A DNA stretch of 10,408 nucleotides, from assembly GCA_946061355.1 (NCBI GenBank), contig CAMGRE010000083.1, forward strand, positions 1-10,408. The letters are read 5' to 3'. Source of the DNA: an uncultured bacterium (lineage in GTDB: Bacteria; Bacillota; Clostridia; Lachnospirales; Lachnospiraceae). Each line of letters opens with the position of its first letter. Positions within the stretch are counted from its first letter, which is position 1. The notes under the pieces are model-generated. The model was not told where the DNA came from and did not search any database. It was given only the letters and a program-made list of their open reading frames with translations. Shown one piece after another: positions 1 to 7,488 of the stretch. A program made the translations under genes and the position numbers.

Positions 1-1
1 T

Positions 2-1408
2 GTATTCAAACAGTATCTGTCCGAATGTGTCTGGGTGCTGCTGGTATTGGTGGTATATTGGCTTTACCGTGAGCGAAAGATCACGTTTCGCCCGGTGATT
101 TTACTCTATATGATTTTTATCTGGGGAGCAAATCCCGCCTGTTTCCTGATCGGCGGGGTGCTTGCCTGCGAGTTTATAGAGGGAGTGGTGCAAAAGGACC
201 GCGCGCAGGTTCGTAACAGTCTTTTCATCGGCGCAGGTGTGTTCGTCAGCTTTGTGACATACTATTTCTACTGGCTGCGTCCAACGGCGCAGAGCGGTAC
301 AATGCAGGCATACTGGGGAAATGCGGATTTCCCGCTGATTCCTAAGAGTATTGAGGATCTGAAGATGGCAAATGCCATGCTGTATGATGTGTTTATCACG
401 TTTCGTGAGGCCAGGATCTTTATCATGGGACTGGTGCTTGCAGCATTTGTGATCGGGATCATTCTGGAGAAGAATCGTTACTATATGGTGCTTGCCATGG
501 GATTTCTTATCACATTGTTTGCTTCGTTCATTCACATGTTTCCGATGGCGGACAGGCTGTGGTGTTTCTCCTATCCGCTGTTTGTAATCCTCTCGTTCAG
601 CGCGATCGACAGAATGATGGGGAAAAAGAGCGGCGAACTGGCGGCGGTTGTGCTAATGTTCGTGCTGATCCTGACCAACAACGGAATTCTGGTGTACCGT
701 CATGCGGAGAACGTATATTGGGAGGGTGAAGAAGCAAATCCTAATATTGCCTATGTGCAGGAGCATATACAGGAAGATGAAAATATGTATGTATATTATC
801 AAAGTATTCCTGTAGTGAAATATAAGATCGGCTACGATACCGATAAGATCGGCGATGTGGCAGAGGACAATATCATGTGGGGCGCCGATCTTCCGAGCAA
901 GGAGACCGGGGAAGAGGATATCCCCAAAGTACAGGCAATGGAGAAATGCTATATCATGGCATCCCATGCGCCCGCGGAGCGGATCAATCCGCTGTTGAAT
1001 GCTCTGCAGGAATCCGGCAATCTGGAGATCGTGCAGAATGAACATGAGACGCCGCTGTATTACTATACTCGCAACCCTCAGGATATGAAGACGGGTGTCT
1101 CCTACGAGATGACGGAGTATGAGGAGGAGGACGGGATCTGCTATGTGACGATCCGCGTGACGAATACCGGGGAAAGCTACATCAATACGGAATTTGACAA
1201 TGTGACGGTTGCATGCAGGCAGCGGGAGGATATCGGCACAAATCTGTGGGGCAATCTCGCTCCGGGACAGTCCTTTGACATGCCGCTCTCTTTCCCGTGG
1301 AATGATGACACATCCGTCACGTTACAGCTTCGCAATGGGGACAAATACTGGTATGATGAGCTTGGTTTTGAACCGATCACGATTACCAGAGAGGGAGAAG
1401 CGTTATGA
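2..1408 (+). CDS. Multispanning GT-C-like membrane protein, 5'-truncated by window edge
   Basis: The reading frame is open from the first bases of the window (nt 2), so the GTG at 35 is only an internal codon and the N-terminal part is missing. About 468 residues are visible. Roughly seven hydrophobic segments lie between nt 10 and 700, followed by a hydrophilic tail of about 235 residues. The stretch at nt 533-585 (HMFPMADRLWCFSYPLF) resembles the last-helices motif of bacterial GT-C proteins of the GT39/RgtABCD type, where a P-x-x-x-R-L-x-x-F-x-x-P pattern is common; this is family recollection, not a search. Such enzymes use polyprenyl-phosphate sugars on the outer membrane face. The end of the tail (about nt 1100-1384) has alternating hydrophobic residues, a VTNTG turn and LAPGQ, suggesting an extracellular beta-sandwich. 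The stop overlaps the next ATG by 4 bp (ATGA). The catalytic N-terminal loop is not visible, so the activity is unproven and it could be a non-enzymatic membrane protein. Confidence 0.72.
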   Translation, partial: VFKQYLSECVWVLLVLVVYWLYRERKITFRPVILLYMIFIWGANPACFLIGGVLACEFIEGVVQKDRAQVRNSLFIGAGVFVSFVTYYFYWLRPTAQSGTMQAYWGNADFPLIPKSIEDLKMANAMLYDVFITFREARIFIMGLVLAAFVIGIILEKNRYYMVLAMGFLITLFASFIHMFPMADRLWCFSYPLFVILSFSAIDRMMGKKSGELAAVVLMFVLILTNNGILVYRHAENVYWEGEEANPNIAYVQEHIQEDENMYVYYQSIPVVKYKIGYDTDKIGDVAEDNIMWGADLPSKETGEEDIPKVQAMEKCYIMASHAPAERINPLLNALQESGNLEIVQNEHETPLYYYTRNPQDMKTGVSYEMTEYEEEDGICYVTIRVTNTGESYINTEFDNVTVACRQREDIGTNLWGNLAPGQSFDMPLSFPWNDDTSVTLQLRNGDKYWYDELGFEPITITREGEAL

Positions 1409-2943
1409 GTTTTACATCATTGTCCTTTTTTATCTTTTTGCCGATAGTGCTTCTGGTGTATTTTGTGATTCCGAGGAAGTGGCGGACAGGCTGGCTGCTG
1501 CTTGCCGGTCTCGGCTTCTATCTGAATTTCCACCCGAAATACCTTCTGGTGATCGTTTTTTCCACGGTGGTGTCTTATCTGGCGGGATGCAGGTTGGAAT
1601 CGCTGAATGGGCAGCAGGAAAACGGTGCCCGGGGTGGCGCTGTGGATGACGGCGTGGCAGTCACAACCAGGAAGCGCCGGACGGTTCTGATCCTTGGCAT
1701 TGTGATTGTTACGGCGGTTCTTGTATTTTTTAAGTATACGAATTTCCTGCTGGGGAATGTGAATAAGCTTCTCGGGCTGGCAGGTGTTGACTATTCCGTG
1801 CAGCCGTTCTCGTTTGTGCTACCGGTGGGATTATCCTATTATACGTTCCAGGTGATCAGTTACATTGCAGATGTCTATCACGGCAAGATTCGTGCGGAGA
1901 AAAATTTCCTGCATTATGCGCTGTATGTATCCTTTTTCCCTAAGGTGATCTCGGGACCGATCGAGCGCGCCGGCGATTTTCTGGAACAGGTGAAGGAGTG
2001 CCATAACTTTAATCTTTGGAACGCGAAGCGTGTGCGGGACGGGATTGTCCTGATGCTTTGGGGATATTTCCAAAAGATGGTGATCGCGGACAGACTGGGG
2101 ATCCTCACCGGACAGGTCATGGATCATTTTGAGGTCTATGGAACGGTGGAACTGTTCGTGGCGATGTGTGCTTTTTATCTCCAGCTTTTTGCGGACTTTG
2201 CAGGATATACGGATATTGCACTGGGGCTGGCAAAGGTTATGGGCTTTTCGCTTCAGGACAATTTCCGGTCGCCCTTCTTTGCGAAGAGCATCCGGGAATA
2301 TTGGACAAGATGGCATATTTCCCTGAGTACATGGCTGCGGGATTACATTTACATTCCGCTTGGCGGCAACAGAAAGGGGAAAGCGCGCAAGTATGTCAAT
2401 ATCGTGATCACTTTTCTGCTTAGCGGATTGTGGCATGGAGCCGGTTGGAATTACGTATTCTGGGGGATGCTTCACGGAATCTATCAGGTGGCGGAATATC
2501 TGATCCAGCCTGTGGTGGATAAGGTCAACGCGGCATTTCACACGAAGACGGAATCGTTCAGTTATGGATTCCTTCGGACGGTAAAGACATGGTTTATGGT
2601 AGCGTTGGCTTACATTTTCTTTAAGGTTCCTTCCGCCGTGGACGGCTTCCGGTATATCGGACGCATGCTTACGAGGTGGAACCCGTGGGCGATATTTGAC
2701 GGCACTTTATATACGCTCGGAATCAGCGAGAAGTATTTCCACCTGATGCTTTGGTTTGTGCTTCTTATGTTTGTGGTGGAATGGATGCGGTATCGGAAGG
2801 AAATGAAGCTGGATGTCTGGCTCGCGGGACAGTGTGTCTGGTTCCGGTACGGCGTGATGATCGCTCTTTTGCTTGGCACCATCGTATTCGGTGCGTATGG
2901 GCCGGCCTATGATGCGGCGAACTTTTTGTATTTCCAGTTCTGA
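1405..2943 (+). CDS. MBOAT family O-acyltransferase (AlgI/DltB-like)
   Basis: A 512-residue polytopic membrane protein of the usual length for AlgI/DltB-type MBOAT proteins, which carry an acyl (often acetyl) group across the cytoplasmic membrane for transfer to an exported polymer. Clear family signatures are VSFFPKVISGPIERA (175-189), DFAGYTDIALG (264-274), REYWTRWHISLSTWLRDYIY (297-316), PLGGNRKG (318-325) and SGLWHGAGWNYVFWGMLHG (340-358). H304 (RWH) and H344 (LWHG) match the two conserved MBOAT histidines, the second being the catalytic one in the family, so the enzyme looks intact. The loop at about 63-92, between the second and third hydrophobic segments, is rather long and polar. The start is supported by the ATGA overlap with the gene before and GGAG 7 nt upstream (1394-1397). 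The next gene encodes an SGNH/DltD-like protein, the usual extracytoplasmic partner. The true substrate cannot be told from sequence; acetylation of a surface glycan is the likeliest role. Confidence 0.95.
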   Translation: MSFTSLSFFIFLPIVLLVYFVIPRKWRTGWLLLAGLGFYLNFHPKYLLVIVFSTVVSYLAGCRLESLNGQQENGARGGAVDDGVAVTTRKRRTVLILGIVIVTAVLVFFKYTNFLLGNVNKLLGLAGVDYSVQPFSFVLPVGLSYYTFQVISYIADVYHGKIRAEKNFLHYALYVSFFPKVISGPIERAGDFLEQVKECHNFNLWNAKRVRDGIVLMLWGYFQKMVIADRLGILTGQVMDHFEVYGTVELFVAMCAFYLQLFADFAGYTDIALGLAKVMGFSLQDNFRSPFFAKSIREYWTRWHISLSTWLRDYIYIPLGGNRKGKARKYVNIVITFLLSGLWHGAGWNYVFWGMLHGIYQVAEYLIQPVVDKVNAAFHTKTESFSYGFLRTVKTWFMVALAYIFFKVPSAVDGFRYIGRMLTRWNPWAIFDGTLYTLGISEKYFHLMLWFVLLMFVVEWMRYRKEMKLDVWLAGQCVWFRYGVMIALLLGTIVFGAYGPAYDAANFLYFQF

Positions 2944-2996
2944 CATAGTTCGGATCGGACGGTTTGGTGAATGGCTCTGAACGGGACAATGAATAT

Positions 2997-3001
2997 GAGG
3001 A
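2997..3001 (+). promoter_or_regulatory. Ribosome binding site favouring start at 3010
   Basis: GAGGA lies 8 nt before the ATG at 3010. The earlier in-frame ATG at 2971 has no well-placed purine-rich site (GGTGA abuts it directly), and the ATG at 2995 has only GGGA at 2983-2986. This favours translation of the SGNH protein from 3010, where Met-Asn-Lys-Lys leads straight into the membrane anchor. Confidence 0.55.
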
Positions 3002-3009
3002 TAAGATTC

Positions 3010-4491
3010 ATGAATAAGAAATGGTTGGGAACCATACGGACTGCAGCCGGAATCCTGGTGTTTCTGGTGATTTTTGCAGCGCTGTTCCTGTCGCTTCAGA
3101 ATACTTTAAAATTAAAAATGGGTCATCGAGGAACGGATTCCGTCAAGGGATTCTATGAGGAGGAAGAGGACTCTGTGGAGGTGCTCTGTCGCGGCGCGAG
3201 CACTGCGTGGTGTACGGTGGATCCCCTTGTGCTATATGAGGAGTATGGGATTGCTGCTTACGACTTTGGAAGTTCTGCACAGCCTTTTGAACTGACGGCA
3301 GCCTTTCTCGAGGAGGCGTTCCGGACACAGCATCCCAAAGTGGTCTGTCTGGAAATGCTGAGTCTTTGCAAGCCCTTTGAGGAAAAGAATGCGGAGAATC
3401 TGAATTACGGTCTGACGGATTTGCGTTTTTCGCCGGTAAAGGCAAGACGGGTATCGGAGATGTTTCCGCAGGATAAAGGCAAAGCAGCTTCTTATCTGAT
3501 CCCTATGGTGCAGTATAAAGACCGCTGGCAGGAGCTGGAGAAGAATGATTTCATCGGAGAATATGAGAGCTACGCCAATTATGCCAAGGGTGCATACACG
3601 CCGGACAAAATAGCCGATGCACCGCTTGATTTCACATATTACTTTGAAAATACAGACGCTGAGGCGGCACAGATCCCGGAGCGCAACCGTGAGGTCTTTG
3701 ACCGGATGGTGCAGCTCTGCGAGGAGAATGGCGCAGAACTCCTTTTGTTTAAGGCACCGAACGGTGGCTGGACGATGGAGGAGACGAAGGCGGTGGAAGG
3801 TCTGGCGGCGGAATACGGACTGCCGTTTGTGAATTTCTTTGATCTGCTCGATACGCTTCAGATCGATCTGCAGCAGGATTTTAGGGACAACAGTCATTTT
3901 AACAGGTATGGTTCCGCCAAGGCGTCAGCCTATTTCGGACAGTACCTCAAGGAGCATTATGAACTTGCGGATTACAGATTTGATGGTACGGAGAATTCAT
4001 GGGATATCGCGCTTCGAGACAGAGCGCACGACCGGGCAAACGAAGCGCTTGCGAAGACGGATAATCTGGCGGAGTATCTGGGGAGGCTGTCATATCAGGG
4101 CTATACGGTCATCTATTCCGTGACCGGGGACACGACGGGAAAGGAAGAATTCCTGCAGGGACTGGCGGAGAGCTTCGGACCGGTGACTCTTGAGGATATG
4201 CAGGCCGGAGTTACCTTTGCCGTGGTGAACGGCGAGTGCAGGCCGGAGCTTGTCTGCACCGGAAATCAGACGGCTGATTCTGCACGTGCCGGAAGCCGGA
4301 TGGCAAAGCTGGATCTCGGTATCGGTGACGTGGTGGAACTCACTCCGTACAGTATTACTTATGATCATAAGATGTATAATATGGTTGATAACGGAATCGT
4401 CATATTGGTTTATGATAACGAATGGAACAGGCTGGTGGATATCGCAGGCTTTGACTGGAATAACGGAGGCGCATGTGTGAGGGATGAGTGA
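3010..4491 (+). CDS. Membrane-anchored SGNH/DltD-like O-acyltransferase with C-terminal ILEI-like domain
   Basis: About 493 residues from the preferred ATG at 3010; an in-frame ATG at 2971 would give 506, and the numbers here count from 2971. A basic N-terminus and one hydrophobic helix (about 24-42) without a lipobox suggest a signal anchor with the rest outside. The SGNH-like core has the nucleophile block G75-A76-S77, a downstream YDFGSSAQP (97-105), and a C-terminal D306-x-x-H309 followed by NRYG, as in DltD/AlgJ/AlgX-type proteins that move an acyl group to a polymer with an MBOAT partner. All three catalytic positions are present. Beyond the core, residues 345-506 form an added region. 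In it GYTVIYSV (377-384), GVTFAVVNGE (413-422) and NGIVILVYDNEWNRLVDIAGFD (474-495) recall the ILEI/FAM3 fold, apparently with its elements in permuted order. That assignment is inference. It follows the MBOAT gene and overlaps the next gene by 8 bp. An esterase instead of a transferase cannot be excluded. Confidence 0.85.
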   Translation: MNKKWLGTIRTAAGILVFLVIFAALFLSLQNTLKLKMGHRGTDSVKGFYEEEEDSVEVLCRGASTAWCTVDPLVLYEEYGIAAYDFGSSAQPFELTAAFLEEAFRTQHPKVVCLEMLSLCKPFEEKNAENLNYGLTDLRFSPVKARRVSEMFPQDKGKAASYLIPMVQYKDRWQELEKNDFIGEYESYANYAKGAYTPDKIADAPLDFTYYFENTDAEAAQIPERNREVFDRMVQLCEENGAELLLFKAPNGGWTMEETKAVEGLAAEYGLPFVNFFDLLDTLQIDLQQDFRDNSHFNRYGSAKASAYFGQYLKEHYELADYRFDGTENSWDIALRDRAHDRANEALAKTDNLAEYLGRLSYQGYTVIYSVTGDTTGKEEFLQGLAESFGPVTLEDMQAGVTFAVVNGECRPELVCTGNQTADSARAGSRMAKLDLGIGDVVELTPYSITYDHKMYNMVDNGIVILVYDNEWNRLVDIAGFDWNNGGACVRDE

Positions 4492-5689
4492 ACCGATTCG
4501 TATCCTGCAGGTGCTTGGCAGGCTGGACAGAGGCGGGGCGGAGACGATGATCATGAATCTCTACCGTCACATGGACAGGGAGCAGCTTCAGTTTGATTTT
4601 GTCATACACACGGAGGATGTGTGTGATTATACGGAAGAGGTTTTGCAGCTTGGCGGGAGGATTTATTCCGTGAAGCCTTTCTGTGCGTCCACGGCGCTTG
4701 CTTATAAAAAACAGTGGCGCCTTTTCTTTAGAGAGCATCCGGAGTATCATGTCATACACGGGCATATGCGCAGTACGGCGTCGCTGTATCTGGCGGAGGC
4801 GAAGAGGGCAGGGCTTGTGACGATCGTGCACAGCCACAACACTTCTTCCGGCAGCGGGATCTCGGCTGTGGTGAAAAATGTGCTGCAGTATCCCCTGCGC
4901 GATCAGGCGGATTATCTGTTCGCCTGCGGCAAAAAGGCGGGAGAGTGGCTCTATGGGAAGAAAGCATGTGACGGTCCGCGGTTTCGATTGCTGTTAAACG
5001 GGATCGAGACGGATCGTTTCCGGTTCCTTGAGGCGATGCGCGAGGAGAAGCGTAATGAGCTGGGAATCGGAGCGGATGAGCTGGTCTTCCTCCATATCGG
5101 ACGGATGGAGGAGCAGAAAAATCAAAAGTTCCTGTTTCAGATCATGAGAGAGATTGCCTGTATGAGCGGGAAAAGCGTGTCGTGGGAAGGTCAGGAAAGC
5201 GTGCTGCGGGAAGGTCAGGAAAGCGTGCTGCGCAGAGAATGGAAAGCTGTCAGGTTGCTGCTCTGCGGCTGCGGGCCGCTCGAGGAGGAACTGAGAGCGC
5301 AGGCGGCAGGGGACGTGGTCTTTCTGGGTGTCCGGGACGATATCCCCGCGCTGATGATGGCGAGCGATGCCATGATCTTTCCCTCTCTGTTTGAGGGGTT
5401 GCCGGTGACGCTGGTAGAGGCGCAGGCGGCGGGGCTGCCGGTGTTAATGTCCGACACGGTGACCAACGAGGTGATCCTGACCGATCTTGTGCAGACGATG
5501 TCCTTGCACGAGGATGCGCATTCCTGGGCACAGAGGGCGCTTGAGATGGCAGAGCAGTCGCCGGATCGGAGTAGTTACGCGCATCAGGTCCGCTCAGCCG
5601 GATATGATGTGGAGCAGTCAGCAAAATGGCTGACAGAGTTCTATCTCTCCTGTCAGAGTGGGCAGGATAATTGTGGAGATAAGAGATGA
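4484..5689 (+). CDS. GT-B glycosyltransferase, GT4 family (EpsF-like)
   Basis: A 401-residue cytoplasmic enzyme of normal length for GT4 glycosyltransferases, which transfer a sugar from a nucleotide donor, here probably onto a lipid-linked glycan. The N-terminal Rossmann domain begins at ILQVLGRLDRGGAET (7-21), the glycine-rich acceptor loop. HGHMRS (92-97) and HSHNT (116-120) fit the acceptor side. The C-terminal donor domain has GRMEEQKNQ (206-214, with the phosphate-binding R207 and K212), GCGPLE (262-267) and FEGLPVTLVEAQAAGLP (303-319), where E304 and E312 form the EX7E motif. Between the first two donor motifs, residues 229-251 carry a repeat-built insertion (GQESVLRE then GQESVLRR). 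The start overlaps the SGNH gene by 8 bp. GGAGG lies 14 nt upstream, a little far, so translational coupling probably helps. The stop overlaps the next ATG (ATGA). The sugar and linkage cannot be assigned. Confidence 0.93.
   Translation: MSEPIRILQVLGRLDRGGAETMIMNLYRHMDREQLQFDFVIHTEDVCDYTEEVLQLGGRIYSVKPFCASTALAYKKQWRLFFREHPEYHVIHGHMRSTASLYLAEAKRAGLVTIVHSHNTSSGSGISAVVKNVLQYPLRDQADYLFACGKKAGEWLYGKKACDGPRFRLLLNGIETDRFRFLEAMREEKRNELGIGADELVFLHIGRMEEQKNQKFLFQIMREIACMSGKSVSWEGQESVLREGQESVLRREWKAVRLLLCGCGPLEEELRAQAAGDVVFLGVRDDIPALMMASDAMIFPSLFEGLPVTLVEAQAAGLPVLMSDTVTNEVILTDLVQTMSLHEDAHSWAQRALEMAEQSPDRSSYAHQVRSAGYDVEQSAKWLTEFYLSCQSGQDNCGDKR
5184..5231 (+). repeat. 24-bp exact tandem duplication inside the GT4 gene
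   Basis: Two identical adjacent 24 nt copies (5184-5207 and 5208-5231), beginning GGGAAGGTCAGG. A degraded third copy is visible just upstream (about 5167-5183, GGGAAAAGCGTGTCGTG). Being a multiple of three, the duplication keeps the frame and adds eight residues (GQESVLRE/GQESVLRR) to a charged stretch before the GCGP motif. Slippage or unequal recombination is the likely origin, and copy number may vary between strains. Confidence 0.95.
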
Positions 5690-7482
5690 TAAATGATAGA
5701 AAGAAGATGCGGTGGGGACTGGCAGCGGGTTCGTTCTTGTTCCTGCTGCTGTTCCTGGCAGCAGGTGTGTATCTGGCGATCAGAGAGCCTGTCGAACTGC
5801 AGGATATCACTGTGAAGGTAACGGCACAGGATCAGACGGTTTCCCTGAAGCTGTGGCACAATTATTATGACGGGAAAGAGTATCTCTTCCTGCCATCCTT
5901 CTGTGATGAGAGTACGACACTTCGTATTGAGCAGAAAACCCGTCTGTCTGCTGACTGGGATGACAGACGATACAGTCAGTGGAGCAGGATTGAGAACACT
6001 GCCGAGGGAACGCATAGTCTCAGATCGGGAGGGCAACAGTTTACAGTCGAGATTATGTACTCGCAGAATGTACCGTCTCTTTTCCTGACGACGGAGTCGG
6101 GAAGCCTTGCTTATATTGAGGCAGAGAAAGGCAACGGGGAACCGGGGACATTCAAACTTGTGGAAGAAAACGGCAGTGTCAGGGCAGAGTGCGGGATGTC
6201 TAAGATGAGATCCAGAGGCAACGCTTCTTTTATGGAGGATAAGAAGCCGTATCAGATCAATCTGGAGGAACCGATCGATCTGTTGGGAAGCGGCAGAGCC
6301 GAGAAATATATCCTGCTTGCAAACAGGCAGGATCAGTCGCTTGTGCGTAATGCGGTCATGTATGGTCTGGCGGCTGCCAGCGGCATGGAGCATGTGTCGG
6401 CGCTTGAGTATGTGGATCTGTATGTGAACGGAGAATACCGCGGCTCCTATCAGTTGGCGGATAAGCTGGAAGTGGCCAAAAACCGGATTGATATCATATC
6501 CGAGGATGATGTGGTGGATACCGGTTATATGGTGGAGCTCGAATATATGCAGCGGCTTGATCCCGAGGATTACGGCGCGGTGACGGAGAAATATTTTATA
6601 TCGAAAAATAACCAGCTCGTGGTATTAAAGAATCCGAAGAATCCGAGTGATGCGCAGGTTGATTATATGGCAGACTGCTTTGACAAAGTGGAGAAAACGA
6701 TCAATTCCGGTGAGTTTGATCCGTCGGTGATGGATCTGGAGGGCTTTGCACGCAAGTATGTGATTGAAGAACTTGGAAAAAATCTGGATGCGATGTACAG
6801 CAGTCTGTATTTTTACAAATACGACAGTAGTGTCAGTGACGTGCTCTACGCGGGACCGCTTTGGGATATGGATAAGACGCTGGGAAATCCGCTGATCGAG
6901 CGGACCAGACCGGTGAATTTCCAGGACCCTATGGGAATCTATGCAGGCTCGGCTCAGCCGGGAGGCGAATGGTGGTATCGGATGTACACGAAACCTGTCT
7001 TTTACGCGGAGGCGGTCAGGGTATATGAGGATCAGGTGGAGCCGCAGGTACAGCAGATGCTGGATACGGGCATTGACAGCTATCGGGATCAGGTTTGGGC
7101 GTCTGCGCGGATGGATTATTACCGGTGGGATACCTTTGAAGATTTTAAATACGGCGAGGAACTTGCATTTGAGGACGAATTTCAGGCTGAGATCGATAAT
7201 GTGAAAGAGTTCCTGCAGCTGCGGCGGGATTTCCTGCATGATGTCTGGGTGGAGGGGCGCACCTATAACCGCGTACAGTGTGATCCCGGTGACGGCGATA
7301 TGCCTGTGCTGTATATTGAGGCTGTGGAGGGGAGGACACTTGTTCCTCCGAGAGACCCGAAGCTGGAAGGTTACAGTTTTGACCACTGGGTCAGAGAGGA
7401 TACGGGAGAGGTCTATGATTTTGATGAGATCTATGACGGGGAACCCTTTATGCTGAAGGCTGTGTATGTGGAGAAGGAGTAG
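5686..7482 (+). CDS. CotH kinase family protein, membrane-anchored, with C-terminal InlB-type repeat
   Basis: A 598-residue protein with one N-terminal hydrophobic helix (about 11-31), so most of it probably faces outside. A beta-rich region (about 38-140) with YLFLPS and SLFLTTESGS precedes the CotH domain (about 140-525). CotH signatures are RGNAS (177-181) with KKPYQINL (186-193), LLANRQDQSLVRNAVMYGLA (210-229), VDLYVNGEYRGSYQLADKLE (243-262) and GPLWDMDKTLG (390-400), whose D394 and D396 lie in the family's metal-binding acidic motif. CotH proteins are atypical protein kinases; the Bacillus one phosphorylates spore-coat proteins. The end (about 541-596, IEAVEGRTLVPPRDPKLEGY then FDHWV and LKAVY) matches the Listeria-Bacteroides/InlB B-repeat pattern, a surface-exposed module. 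The start has GGAG 7 nt upstream and overlaps the GT4 stop by 4 bp. AAGGAG at 7474-7479, in its last codons, serves the next gene. A surface role is suggested by the glycan genes around it; the substrate is unknown. Confidence 0.92.
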   Translation: MINDRKKMRWGLAAGSFLFLLLFLAAGVYLAIREPVELQDITVKVTAQDQTVSLKLWHNYYDGKEYLFLPSFCDESTTLRIEQKTRLSADWDDRRYSQWSRIENTAEGTHSLRSGGQQFTVEIMYSQNVPSLFLTTESGSLAYIEAEKGNGEPGTFKLVEENGSVRAECGMSKMRSRGNASFMEDKKPYQINLEEPIDLLGSGRAEKYILLANRQDQSLVRNAVMYGLAAASGMEHVSALEYVDLYVNGEYRGSYQLADKLEVAKNRIDIISEDDVVDTGYMVELEYMQRLDPEDYGAVTEKYFISKNNQLVVLKNPKNPSDAQVDYMADCFDKVEKTINSGEFDPSVMDLEGFARKYVIEELGKNLDAMYSSLYFYKYDSSVSDVLYAGPLWDMDKTLGNPLIERTRPVNFQDPMGIYAGSAQPGGEWWYRMYTKPVFYAEAVRVYEDQVEPQVQQMLDTGIDSYRDQVWASARMDYYRWDTFEDFKYGEELAFEDEFQAEIDNVKEFLQLRRDFLHDVWVEGRTYNRVQCDPGDGDMPVLYIEAVEGRTLVPPRDPKLEGYSFDHWVREDTGEVYDFDEIYDGEPFMLKAVYVEKE

Positions 7483-7488
7483 CAGGAT

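Noticed and set aside
1209..1649. 146-codon open frame on the + strand across the GT-C-like/MBOAT junction
   Set aside because: It lies in another frame over two well-supported genes that meet by an ATGA overlap, and its translation resembles no family.
2944..3009. Possible internal promoter or terminator between MBOAT and SGNH genes
   Set aside because: No convincing -35/-10 pair or stable hairpin is visible in this short spacer.
3232..3897. 221-codon antisense open frame opposite the SGNH gene
   Set aside because: Antisense shadow. The + strand frame carries the SGNH catalytic motifs.
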